A stretch of DNA of 64,000 bases from assembly GCA_964235485.1 (NCBI GenBank), contig CAXSAZ010000010.1, positions 1 through 64,000 of the forward strand, read 5' to 3'. The notes beneath the pieces were generated by a model. That model searched no databases. It had not been told where the DNA came from and saw only the letters and a program-made list of their open reading frames with translations. The DNA comes from CAHJXG01 sp964235485 (lineage in GTDB: Bacteria > Pseudomonadota > Alphaproteobacteria > Acetobacterales > Acetobacteraceae). The translations under genes and the position numbers were made by a program. Below, piece by piece: positions 43,200 through 52,559 of this stretch (position 1 is the stretch's first letter; every line of letters begins with the position of its first letter).

Positions 43200-44443
43200 G
43201 GGCGGTGCTCCCACCATTGTTCGATGGCGCGCTCCAACAGGGCGCGGGCGTCCTGGTGCGCGATAGGGTCCATGGCTTCGGCCAAAAAGGCGCGGACCAG
43301 GATGGCGCGGGCCTCCGCATCGGGCACGCCGCGGCTGCGCAGGTAGAACAACTGGTCGGCGTCCAGCTCGCCGACGGTCGCGCCGTGGCTGCACTTCACG
43401 TCGTCGGCGTAGATCTCAAGCTGCGGCTTGCAGTCGATCTCGGCGTGCGGCGACAGCAGCAGCGCCTGGTTCATCTGGTAGCCGTCGGTCTTCTGCGCGG
43501 CCCGGGCCACCTCGATGCGCCCCTGGAACACGCCGCGCGAGCGGTCGGACAGCACGTTCTTGATCGTCTGGCGCGAGCCACAATTCGGCGCGTCGTGCGC
43601 GACCACGGTGGTGATGTCGCCGTGCTGCCGGCCGCCCAGGAGCTGCGCGCCGTTCAGGTGGACCATACCGTGCGGCCCGATCAGCCGGGCATGGATCTCC
43701 GTACGCGCCACCTGGGCGCCGAGGGTCAGCACGAAGGCGTCATACGTGCCGTGCTCCGCCACCTCGGCGAAGGTGGTGCTGACGTGGAAGGCGTCGCGGC
43801 TCTCGTCCTGCAGGCGGATATGGGTCAGCACCGCGCCCGGCGCCACCACGGCCTCCGTGACGGCGTTGTGCAGATAGGCCCCTTCCCCGCGGGCAATCTC
43901 CAGCACCGTGAGCTTGGCGCCCGCCTCAAGGTGGATGCCATGGCGCGGGTGGAAGGCGATGGGGCGATGGCCCCCCGGCACCAGCGACAGCAGCACCAGC
44001 GCGCCCGCGTCCACCCCGGCGGCGACGTGCAACTGCACGCCATCCTCGGCCAGCATGGTGTTCAGCGCCGCCATGGGGCGCTTGGTGTCCGGCAGGCGGC
44101 CGAAATACGGGTTCTCGGAGAACGGCGTAACCGTCACGCCCGCGGGCGGCGTGGACAGGTCCGGCTGGTAGCGGCCGTCCACCAGCACCAGGCGCGGCGC
44201 GTCGATGGCATCGCCCAGGATGGGCGCCACGGACACGACCGAGAGCGGTTCTTGGAAGTCGGTCTCCGCCAGGGCGCGCAGGCTGGTGTAGCGCCAATCC
44301 TCGTCGCGCACGCTGGGCAGCCCGCCCGCCTTGAACGCGGCGGCGGCGGCGTCACGGATCGCGGGATCGCCGGGCAAGCGGTCGCGCAGACCCTCGTAGC
44401 GCGAAAGGTAGGCGTCCGCGCCGTTGTGCAGCGGTTGGTTCAT
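43196..44443 (-). CDS. sufD: Fe-S cluster assembly protein SufD
   Basis: A 415-residue member of the SufB/SufD family and partner in the SufBC2D scaffold. It has a helical N-terminus (PSVRDEDWRYTSLRAL), then the right-handed beta-helix core and the C-terminal block ECSHGATVGELDADQLFYLRSRGVPDAEARAILVRAFLAEAMD-like (here KCSHGATVGELDADQLFYLRSRG). It overlaps sufC (44440) by four bases and sufS by four, so the operon is translationally coupled. Confidence 0.95.
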   Translation of the reverse strand: MNQPLHNGADAYLSRYEGLRDRLPGDPAIRDAAAAAFKAGGLPSVRDEDWRYTSLRALAETDFQEPLSVVSVAPILGDAIDAPRLVLVDGRYQPDLSTPPAGVTVTPFSENPYFGRLPDTKRPMAALNTMLAEDGVQLHVAAGVDAGALVLLSLVPGGHRPIAFHPRHGIHLEAGAKLTVLEIARGEGAYLHNAVTEAVVAPGAVLTHIRLQDESRDAFHVSTTFAEVAEHGTYDAFVLTLGAQVARTEIHARLIGPHGMVHLNGAQLLGGRQHGDITTVVAHDAPNCGSRQTIKNVLSDRSRGVFQGRIEVARAAQKTDGYQMNQALLLSPHAEIDCKPQLEIYADDVKCSHGATVGELDADQLFYLRSRGVPDAEARAILVRAFLAEAMDPIAHQDARALLERAIEQWWEHRP

Positions 44444-45188
44444 GCCGCGTCCGCCACCACGCCGGCGTAGCCGTTGGCTTCCAGTTCCCGCGCCAGTTCC
44501 GGCCCGCCGGAGCGGACGATGCGGCCCTGGGACAACACATGCACGCGGTCCGGCACCAAATGGTCGAGCAAGCGCTGATGATGCGTGATCACCAGCGCCG
44601 AGAACTCAGGGCTGCGCAGCGCATTCACCCCATCCGCCACGATGCGCAGCGCGTCGATGTCGAGGCCGCTGTCGGTCTCGTCGAGCACGGCGAGCTTCGG
44701 GCGCAGGATCGCCATCTGCAGCACCTCGTTACGCTTCTTCTCGCCGCCGCTGAAGCCCACGTTGACGTTGCGCTTCAGCATGTCGTCCGGCATGGCGAGC
44801 CGCTTCGACTCCGTGCGCGCCAGGCGGAGGAAACCCACCGCGTCCAACTCGGCCTCTCCGCGCGCCCGGCGCACTGCGTTCAGCGCGGTGCGGAGGAAGT
44901 TGGCGTTATTGACGCCGGGCAACTCAAGCGGCGCCTGGAAGGCCAGGAACAGCCCGGCCGCCGCGCGCTCCTCCGGCTCCATCGCCAGCAGGTCAGCGCC
45001 GCCGAACGTCACGGAGCCGCCCGTGACCTCGTAGCCCTCATGCCCCGCAAGCACGTAGCCGAGCGTGCTCTTGCCGGACCCGTTCGGCCCCATGATGGCG
45101 TGCACCTGGCCGGCGGGCAGGTCGAGGCTGAGGCCGCGCAAGATCTCCTTTTCGTCGATCCGCGCGGCGAGGTTGTTGACTGACAGCA

Positions 45189-45189
<1 letters not shown>
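44440..45189 (-). CDS. sufC: Fe-S cluster assembly ATPase SufC
   Basis: A 249-residue ABC-type ATPase that powers the SufBC2D scaffold. Walker A is GPNGSGKST, with SufC-specific sequences GLFLAFQAPLELPGVNNANFLRTALNA, GFSGGEKKRNEVLQMAILRPKLAVLDETDSGLDIDALR (signature plus Walker B) and ITHHQRLLDHLVPDRVHVL. It overlaps sufB by one base. Confidence 0.97.
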
Positions 45190-46688
<1,499 letters not shown>

Positions 46689-46694
46689 ACGGAC

Positions 46695-47165
46695 CTACTC
46701 GGCAGAGAGGGTGAAAGCCAAATCTTGAAAAGGCTGGGCCGCGGCCCGGGCGTGAGGGCGCGGGGCGCTGCGGTCCATGTCGGCAAGGGTGATGCGGCCA
46801 AGCGCCTGCCGCACCACGTCGTTCACCAGGTCCCAACGGCCGCGGACGGGGCATAGGCACTCCGCCTCGCAGCCGGTCCCCGACCCTTCCACGCAGGCGG
46901 TCAGCGCGATGGGGCCGTCGATGGCCACCACCACGTCCGTGACCGGGATGGCGGACAGCGGGCGGACCAGGCGGTAGCCGCCGCGGGCGCCGCGCTGGCT
47001 GCTCACCAGGCCTGAACCGGCCAGGGCCTTGAGCACCTTGGCCACCGTCGGCTCCGGCAGGCCGATGCCGGCCGCAATGCCCGGCGACGTCTGCACGGCC
47101 TCGCCATGCGACAGGCGAATCAGCACGACGACGGCGTAATCCGTGAGTTTCGACAGCCTGAGCAT
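46695..47165 (-). CDS. Rrf2-family SUF operon regulator (IscR/SufR-like)
   Basis: A 156-residue winged-helix Rrf2 repressor leading the suf genes. The N-terminal MLRLSKLTDYAVVVLIRLS and the recognition region PEPTVAKVLKALAGSGLVSSQRGARGGYRL are standard. Cys91, Cys99, Cys103 and Cys105 could bind a [2Fe-2S] or other cluster; their spacing (C-x7-C-x3-C-x-C) differs from IscR's C-x5-C-x5-C. It resembles the SUF-system regulator branch of the family, which senses cluster status and represses suf. It lies 6 bp upstream of sufB, and a dyad just 5' of its ATG is a candidate target. Confidence 0.92.
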   Translation of the reverse strand: MLRLSKLTDYAVVVLIRLSHGEAVQTSPGIAAGIGLPEPTVAKVLKALAGSGLVSSQRGARGGYRLVRPLSAIPVTDVVVAIDGPIALTACVEGSGTGCEAECLCPVRGRWDLVNDVVRQALGRITLADMDRSAPRPHARAAAQPFQDLAFTLSAE

Positions 47166-47177
47166 GATGCGACCTGT

Positions 47178-47201
47178 AATCGGACCTGGGAAGTCCTGAT
47201 T
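47178..47201. promoter_or_regulatory. Dyad upstream of the SUF regulator (candidate operator)
   Basis: AATC and GGAC (47178-47185), a 7-base spacer CTGGGAA, then GTCC, one T, and GATT (47193-47201) form an inverted repeat with one bulge. It lies 13-36 bp upstream of the regulator's ATG. A TTGACG hexamer on the minus strand at 47235-47230 may be the -35 of the suf promoter. Position suggests autoregulation; sequence alone does not prove it. Confidence 0.45.
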
Positions 47202-47297
47202 GCTTCCAGATGAGCAGCTACAGCCCTTCCGTCAAGGGCCGCGGCACCCGCCCGGCGCCTCCTTCCGCAGCCGGATCAGCCCCGGATCAGCCCCCGC

Positions 47298-48029
47298 TCA
47301 ACCATTGATCAGCAGGCCCGAATACACCACCGGCCCGGTTGGCGCGCCCGAAGGCGAGCCGCCGGTCGGCTCCTGGCTGACCAACAGCCTGGTGCCGGCG
47401 GACAGGCTCGCCCGCAGCAGGGTGCGCCCGCCGCCCGGCAGCAGGCCGAGGCTGACCGGCGCCGGCGCGCCCTCGCGCAGCGCCCAAAGCTCCAAGGTGC
47501 GGTCGAGCGGGACGTTGAGCCGGCCCACGGCGGTGATGGTGGCCCGGCCCCCCTCCCCCACCCGCACGAGGAACACGGCGCCCGGGCTGCCCTGGGCCGA
47601 AAGCGCGGCCAGCAGCGGCTCCGGCGCCAGCGGCGCGGGGGTCAGCGCAAAAAACGCGAGCACGGCGGCCAGGGCCAGCGACGCAACCGTCGCGCTGCGC
47701 CAAAGCGCCGGGCTGCGCCATGCTTTCTCAAAGGCGCTGCGCCGCGGCACGGCGCGGCGGGGGGCAGGCTTCTGCAGCCCGGTCGCCAGCGCCAGGCGCT
47801 GCCACAGCTCCGGCGGCGGCAGTTGCGGGGTCACGGCCATCGCGAGCGGGCTGAAACGGTTTTCCCAGGCGACGATGCCGGCGGCGATAGCCGGGTCGTG
47901 CATCGCCAGCGCCTCCATGGCGCGCGCCTTGTCCGGCGTGTGCAGGCCCAGCACGTATTCGGCCGCGTCGAGGTCAGGGTCGCGGTCGTCCGGCGTCGGA
48001 TCGTCGGAGCCGGGATCGGACGGCATCAT
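47298..48029 (-). CDS. Anti-sigma factor, RskA-like
   Basis: A 243-residue anti-sigma factor. The N-terminal DAAEYVLGLHTPDKARAMEALAMHDPAIAAGIVAWENRFSPLAMAV is the anti-sigma K domain pattern, followed by a Pro/Ala segment, one membrane helix (ATVASLALAAVLAFFALT, about residues 110-130) and a periplasmic RskA-type domain (GAVFLVRVGEGGRATITAVGRLNVPLDRTLELWALREGAPAPVSLGLLP). It would hold the adjacent ECF sigma factor at the inner membrane until proteolysed. The ATG at 48029 overlaps the sigma stop. Confidence 0.9.
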   Translation of the reverse strand: MMPSDPGSDDPTPDDRDPDLDAAEYVLGLHTPDKARAMEALAMHDPAIAAGIVAWENRFSPLAMAVTPQLPPPELWQRLALATGLQKPAPRRAVPRRSAFEKAWRSPALWRSATVASLALAAVLAFFALTPAPLAPEPLLAALSAQGSPGAVFLVRVGEGGRATITAVGRLNVPLDRTLELWALREGAPAPVSLGLLPGGGRTLLRASLSAGTRLLVSQEPTGGSPSGAPTGPVVYSGLLING

Positions 48030-48592
48030 TCCGCCCCGCTCAGGCAGGTGCGCAGCGCCAGCAGCGCGCGCCGGATGCCGGACTTGACGCTGCCCAGCGG
48101 CTGGCCGACGCGCTCGGCGATCTCCGGATGGGTCAGCCCCTCGAAAAAGGCGAGCAGGACCAGGCTGCGACGGCCGGGATCGACCTCCTGGAGGCAATGG
48201 TGCAGCAACATGCCCTCCTGGGTCGCCAACAAACGGTCGAGCGGATCGGGGCCGGTGTCGGCGACCTCCGGCACCTCGCCGCCAAGCCCTTCCCGGCCGA
48301 TGCGGGCCACGGAGTCGAGCGCGCGGTAACGGACCAGGCTGAGCAGCCAGGCCCGGGCATTGCCGCGCGCCGGGTCGAACCGGGCGGCGTTGCGCCAAAC
48401 CTGCAGCATCGCGTCGTGCACCGCGTCCGCCGCCAGCGCCGGCTGGCGGGTGATCCGCAGCGCCACGCCGTACAGGGTCGCCGATTGCAGGTCGTAGAGC
48501 CGGCGAAAGGCGACGCCGTCCGCCTGCGCGCAGCGCGTCAGCAACATGGCGACCTCATCGGAATCGACCTGGTTTGGAGCCGCATCCATCAT
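48026..48592 (-). CDS. ECF sigma factor, SigK-like
   Basis: A 188-residue sigma factor with region 2 (GVAFRRLYDLQSATLYGVALRITRQPALAADAVHDAMLQVWRNAARFDPARGNARAWLLSLVRYRALD) and region 4 (LLHHCLQEVDPGRRSLVLLAFFEGLTHPEIAERVGQPLGSVKSGIRRALLALRTCL). It pairs with the RskA-like anti-sigma factor (four-base overlap). The start is the first of two adjacent ATGs at 48592/48589. Targets are unknown; SigK/RskA systems often govern envelope or oxidative-stress genes. Confidence 0.93.
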   Translation of the reverse strand: MMDAAPNQVDSDEVAMLLTRCAQADGVAFRRLYDLQSATLYGVALRITRQPALAADAVHDAMLQVWRNAARFDPARGNARAWLLSLVRYRALDSVARIGREGLGGEVPEVADTGPDPLDRLLATQEGMLLHHCLQEVDPGRRSLVLLAFFEGLTHPEIAERVGQPLGSVKSGIRRALLALRTCLSGAE

Positions 48593-49108
48593 GCCTGCAT
48601 CATCGGCGCGGGTGCGCGGGACAGCAAGCGGGGCCGGCCGGGTGTCATGCGCTCCGTGTGAGGACGGCTTGGTTGAATGGCCGTCGATTGCTGATGGGTT
48701 GCACCCATCCTACGCCACCCATGCCGTAGGATGGGTGACCATCAGCCGCACTGGCGTCCATCGGCGCACCATCGACCATGATTTGCGCAAATACTAGGTT
48801 CGGCAAGGACCGAGGCGAATGAAAGCGCTAGGACCGTAAATACGGCACCTTTTTCCACCCACGCACCTTCTCTAAAATACTTTCATCTGGAATTCATAAC
48901 TGGCTCTGCTCCGGTTCCAACATCACCATTACCGCTGACGTCCTTAGATGGATGCAACTGCGTGCTAAAAAAAACGATATGCCGACTCGCGCGCTGAGCC
49001 AGCGGCCATGCAGGGACGCCCGGCATGGGGTTTTGGGAGGACCACCGCTTTGCTATATGGCGCCGCCACGCCGTGCTGTCGGCAGGACCACCATAGGACC
49101 GATCCGCC
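48593..49108. other. Intergenic region between the SigK-like gene and the NUDIX gene
   Basis: About 516 bp without a convincing gene. It contains the cruciform repeat at 48691-48745 and a more AT-rich stretch (about 48780-48990, with an A8 run at 48967-48974). Short open frames on both strands have no family resemblance. It may hold divergent promoters for the sigma gene and for NUDIX, but no consensus is clear. Confidence 0.6.
48691..48745. repeat. Nested inverted repeat (cruciform / REP-like intergenic element)
   Basis: ACCCATCCTACG (48703-48714) pairs perfectly with CGTAGGATGGGT (48725-48736) around a 10-base loop. A second stem uses GATGGGT (48693-48699) with ACCCATC (48703-48709), and the outer arms CTGATGG (48691-48697) and CCATCAG (48739-48745) also pair. 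The word GTAGGATGGGT is a common core of dispersed intergenic repeats in proteobacteria (established pattern), so more copies are expected elsewhere in the genome. Confidence 0.7.
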
Positions 49109-49726
49109 GTGAGCCTCCCGCTGCCAGCAAAACGCCCCGTGTTCGCCCGCCACGCCGCCAGCCTGATCGTGCTGCGGACCGGGCCGTCGGAACCGGAGGT
49201 GCTGATGGGCCTGCGCAGCGCCGGGCACCGCTTCATGCCGAACCGGCTGGTGTTTCCCGGCGGCTCCGTCGATCCCGGCGACGCATCGCTGCCGGCCGCC
49301 ACGGAGCCGCGGGAGGACGTGCTCGCCGCGTTGGGCCGGGCGGCCCGCCCGCGCCTGGCCCGTGCCCTGGTGGCGGCGGCGGCGCGGGAACTGGAGGAGG
49401 AAACGGGCCTGACGCTCGGCACGCCGCCGCGGCTTGATGCGGTCGAGTACCTGTGCCGGGCGGTGACGCCGCCGGACAGCGCGATGCGGTTCAACGCGCG
49501 CTTCCTGGTGGTGGACGCGGCGGCGACGCAGGGCACGCTCGCCGGGTCGGGCGAACTGGAAGCGGTGCGGTTCTACCCGGTGTCCGAGGCCCTGGCGCTC
49601 GACCTCGCCTTGGTGACCCGGGAAGTGCTGGAGCGGCTGCAAGCCTGGCTGGCGCTGCCGGATGCGCAGCGGCGGACGCGCGCCCGCCTGGACGTGTTCA
49701 AGAAGCGCCGCTGGCGGGAGGAGTAA
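49109..49726 (+). CDS. NUDIX hydrolase (NUDT7/19-like)
   Basis: A 205-residue NUDIX protein. The fold starts HAASLIVLRTGPSEPEVLMGLRSAGHRFMPNRLVFPGGSVDPGD. The Nudix box is split: the Gly-Gly start is followed by about 40 residues before AAARELEEETGLTL (RE-x-x-EE-x-G). The extra insert between the two halves of the box is typical of the NUDT19/CoA-pyrophosphatase-like group rather than MutT. Likely cleaves a nucleoside-diphosphate-linked compound such as a CoA derivative. It starts with a GTG at 49109. The 3' end overlaps the convergent glycosyltransferase gene by 29 bp. Confidence 0.85.
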   Translation: MSLPLPAKRPVFARHAASLIVLRTGPSEPEVLMGLRSAGHRFMPNRLVFPGGSVDPGDASLPAATEPREDVLAALGRAARPRLARALVAAAARELEEETGLTLGTPPRLDAVEYLCRAVTPPDSAMRFNARFLVVDAAATQGTLAGSGELEAVRFYPVSEALALDLALVTREVLERLQAWLALPDAQRRTRARLDVFKKRRWREE

Positions 49727-50756
49727 GCATCTCCGCACCGGCCTGGGACAGCCGGGCGTAGAACGGCCCGTCCGCGTCGAACGGATCGTCGCCGGCGCGC
49801 AGGTCGGGGTTTTCCCGATACAGCAAACGGGCTTCCCGCGGGATCGCGACGCCGTTGCTGAACGTGGCGTAACGCCAGTAGCCGTCCGGCACCGCGGCCG
49901 GCTGCCGCCGGGCGACCTGGCGGCGATACCAGCTCCAGACTTCCAGCGCCTCGATGCTGTCGCCGGCATAGCGGTCGAGCATGATGTCACCGACCGCGTT
50001 GATCTTGGTGAAGTGCATGAAGCGCAGCGGAACCTCGCCCACCCGGATGCCGCCGTCGGCGCCGATGAACAGCCGCCGGGTGCTGAGGTTCCAGCTCGCG
50101 ACGTTGCAGCCGGGGTCGCGCAGGACCGCCACCCCGTCGAACAGGCCGGGCACCAGGTCGATATACTTCTGGTCGGTGAACAGCCCGGCGGCGGGATCGT
50201 CGTAGCAGGCGCGCAGGAGTTGCGCCGCCCACCATTCCGCGAAGTCCCGCCCCGGGCCCACGCTGCGCACGGCGATGAAGCCCAGGTTGTATGCGCCGAG
50301 CCGCAGCGAGACCAATTCGTTGTCCAGCATCACGCGGGCGTTGCGGTTCGGTCTGGTCTGGTGCGGCGTGAGCACGACGGCGGCGCCGTCCAGCGCCGTC
50401 AGCACGGGGTCGAGCGGATGGAACACGGCGATGTCGGGATCAAGGTAGACGACCGCGGAAAAGCCCGCGTCCATCAAGCGCAGCATGGCGCTGGCCTTCA
50501 CGGCGGTGCAGGCTTCCACGACCTCGTGCTTGAACAGCCAGGCCCGCGCCCGCGGGATGCCGAGGTCATGGAGGCGCAACACGAGGTCGAAGCCCGCCAG
50601 CAGGTCCGCCTCGTCCATCCCGGGGGGCGGCTCGTCCACCACGGCGGCGCACACGGCCCAATCCGGATGCGCGGCGCGCAGCGTGGACAGCAAGACCCGC
50701 GCCCGGCCGAGATAGGCGTAGGTGAAGCTGGTGAAGCAGCAGATCCGGTGGCTCAT
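49698..50756 (-). CDS. Glycosyltransferase, GT-A-like with DxD motif
   Basis: A 352-residue protein starting MSHRICCFTSFTYAYLGRARVLLSTLRAAHPDWAVCAAVVDE, with the nucleotide-sugar DxD site in VVYLDPDIAVF (about 103-113), NLGFIAVRS and a C-terminal region with LRFMHFTKINAVGDIML. These features resemble GT8-like or hypothetical sugar transferases acting on surface polysaccharide. It overlaps the upstream glycosyltransferase by four bases (ATGA), so the two probably act together. Acceptor and donor are not determinable. Confidence 0.75.
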   Translation of the reverse strand: MSHRICCFTSFTYAYLGRARVLLSTLRAAHPDWAVCAAVVDEPPPGMDEADLLAGFDLVLRLHDLGIPRARAWLFKHEVVEACTAVKASAMLRLMDAGFSAVVYLDPDIAVFHPLDPVLTALDGAAVVLTPHQTRPNRNARVMLDNELVSLRLGAYNLGFIAVRSVGPGRDFAEWWAAQLLRACYDDPAAGLFTDQKYIDLVPGLFDGVAVLRDPGCNVASWNLSTRRLFIGADGGIRVGEVPLRFMHFTKINAVGDIMLDRYAGDSIEALEVWSWYRRQVARRQPAAVPDGYWRYATFSNGVAIPREARLLYRENPDLRAGDDPFDADGPFYARLSQAGAEMLTPPASGAS

Positions 50757-52498
50757 GCCGCCCCGGAGGGCGCGTCCGAAAGGGGCAGCGTGGCCGTCAT
50801 GCCGCGGGACTCCAGGCGGCCCATCTCCGACCCCTGCTCCCCGCACAGGCGGACATAGGCAATGGCGGCTTCGGAAGCGAAGAACTCGACGATCGCGGCG
50901 GTGTCAGGCATCACCAGGCCCCGGCCCCGGGCCAGCACCATGTCGGCCACGTTGCCGCTTCCGGGCAGGGTGACGACATCCGCGCCGGCGGCGATGGCCT
51001 CGTAGGCGACGAGGCAGAACGTTTCCGGCCAGGGCGACAAAACCAGCACGAGGTCGATGGACGCCGCGGCCAGCGCGTCCGTGGCGGCGCCGCGGGCGTC
51101 GGGGCCAACCTTGGTCAGCACGGTCTCGACGCCGGGCAGCGGCGGGTCGGCCGCCAAGCCCGTGAAATGGAACAGCCGGTAGCCCCCGTGCCCGCCGAGC
51201 GCCGCGGCGACCTGCGCAAAGGCGGGCCAGCCCTTGTTCGGCATGGCATAGCCCACGAAGCCGACGCGGACCGGGTTGTCGGGCGTGCCGCGCGGCGAAG
51301 CGCCCAGCAGGGCGTATCGGGTGGCGCCCGGGCGGACCCGGGCATACTCATGCACCTGGACCGACAGGTGCGGCAGGCGCACGGCGGCGGTCCAAACGGA
51401 CAGCGCCGCGTCCGAGGGCGCCACGACGTGGAACGGAACCGCGGCGAACAAGCGTCCGAGCTGCGCCAAGTGCTCGTCCCGGTCCTCGCCATACACGCAG
51501 ACCCGGCACGCCATGCTGCCCGGCGGCGGGCCGCCGCAGAACGCCACGTCGTTGCGCAGCAGGTTGTAGCCGACGCACGCGGCCTCGTAGTCGTTGACCC
51601 AGAACACCGCGGCGGCCGGGCCGAGCGCGGCGTACAAGGCGATCAAGGGGTCGATCTGGTGGCCGAGCAGGCAATGCGCCACGAAGCGCCGCGCCGTGGG
51701 CATGACGGGCGCCAGCTCCGCCAACACCCGCGCCAGGTCGGCATAGGTGGTCAGCCCGCAATAAGCGCCGTCCATCGTGAGGTGGATCAGGGAGTCGCCC
51801 TCGGGCGGCGCCAGCATCAGCCGCGGCGCCGCCGGGGCGATGTGCAGGTAGGTTTCGTTCCGGGCATTGAACGCCTTCTGCTCGTCCGAGACCAGGATCT
51901 GCACGCCGCCCACGGACTGGGTGTAGCGGTCGTGGCTGACCGACACGGTGAGGCCGGCGGTGCTGGCCAGCCGGTCGGCCACCGCGGCACGGAGGGCATC
52001 AGGCGCCTGCGGCGGAGCGTCGGGCGGCGTGCCGACCCATCGGGCCGCGGCCGGCATCGCCCGGGCCAAAGCCGCGCGCTCGGCTTGCCGGCGCGGGGCG
52101 GGCTGGCGGCCCTCCACCTTGCCGTGGGCCAGGTAATGCCAGAACGGGTTGACCTCGGCATCCACCACGTCGGCGTTGTTCCGCACGTAGAACCCGGTGT
52201 CGAACCAGGCATTGGGGTTCCGCAACTCGGCCGCGCCGTGCAGCATGAAATGCTCGAATGGGTCCATGTCGGAGCCGCGCACGTCCTCGTTGTTGTCCAC
52301 GTAGTACGCGGCGTCGAATTCGGGCGCGATCAGGCTCCGCGGCGTGGCGTCGGCAGGCAGCGCGGGTGGCGCCGCGCCGCGTTGGGCCGCGGCGTGGTCC
52401 CGCAGGAGCGCCGCGACTCCGGGCCGCGTCGAACGGACGTCGCCTTCCAGCACCCCGTTGGGCGCGCCCGCCGCCTCGTCGCGAATCGTGCCGTGCAT
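50753..52498 (-). CDS. GT-B glycosyltransferase with two N-terminal FD..YYV..N.DV-type repeats
   Basis: A 581-residue protein. Residues 61-135 hold two copies of a ~37-residue repeat (FDAAYYVDNNEDVRGSDMDPFEHF and FDTGFYVRNNADVVDAEVNPFWHYLAHGKVEGRQP), a module often preceding glycosyltransferases and sulfotransferases. A GT-B-type glycosyltransferase domain follows, with PVRVGFVGYAMPNKGWPAFAQVAAAL and the E-x7-E site ETFCLVAYEAIAAGADVV. Likely role is surface or exopolysaccharide sugar transfer. I use the ATG at 52498 (GGAGG about 12 bases upstream); an in-frame TTG at 52549 would add 17 residues. Confidence 0.78.
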   Translation of the reverse strand: MHGTIRDEAAGAPNGVLEGDVRSTRPGVAALLRDHAAAQRGAAPPALPADATPRSLIAPEFDAAYYVDNNEDVRGSDMDPFEHFMLHGAAELRNPNAWFDTGFYVRNNADVVDAEVNPFWHYLAHGKVEGRQPAPRRQAERAALARAMPAAARWVGTPPDAPPQAPDALRAAVADRLASTAGLTVSVSHDRYTQSVGGVQILVSDEQKAFNARNETYLHIAPAAPRLMLAPPEGDSLIHLTMDGAYCGLTTYADLARVLAELAPVMPTARRFVAHCLLGHQIDPLIALYAALGPAAAVFWVNDYEAACVGYNLLRNDVAFCGGPPPGSMACRVCVYGEDRDEHLAQLGRLFAAVPFHVVAPSDAALSVWTAAVRLPHLSVQVHEYARVRPGATRYALLGASPRGTPDNPVRVGFVGYAMPNKGWPAFAQVAAALGGHGGYRLFHFTGLAADPPLPGVETVLTKVGPDARGAATDALAAASIDLVLVLSPWPETFCLVAYEAIAAGADVVTLPGSGNVADMVLARGRGLVMPDTAAIVEFFASEAAIAYVRLCGEQGSEMGRLESRGMTATLPLSDAPSGAA

Positions 52499-52559
52499 GG
52501 TTCCATCCGCCTCCGGCACGGTTTTGCCATGCCGCGCCGCCGGATTCAAACAGCCCGGG

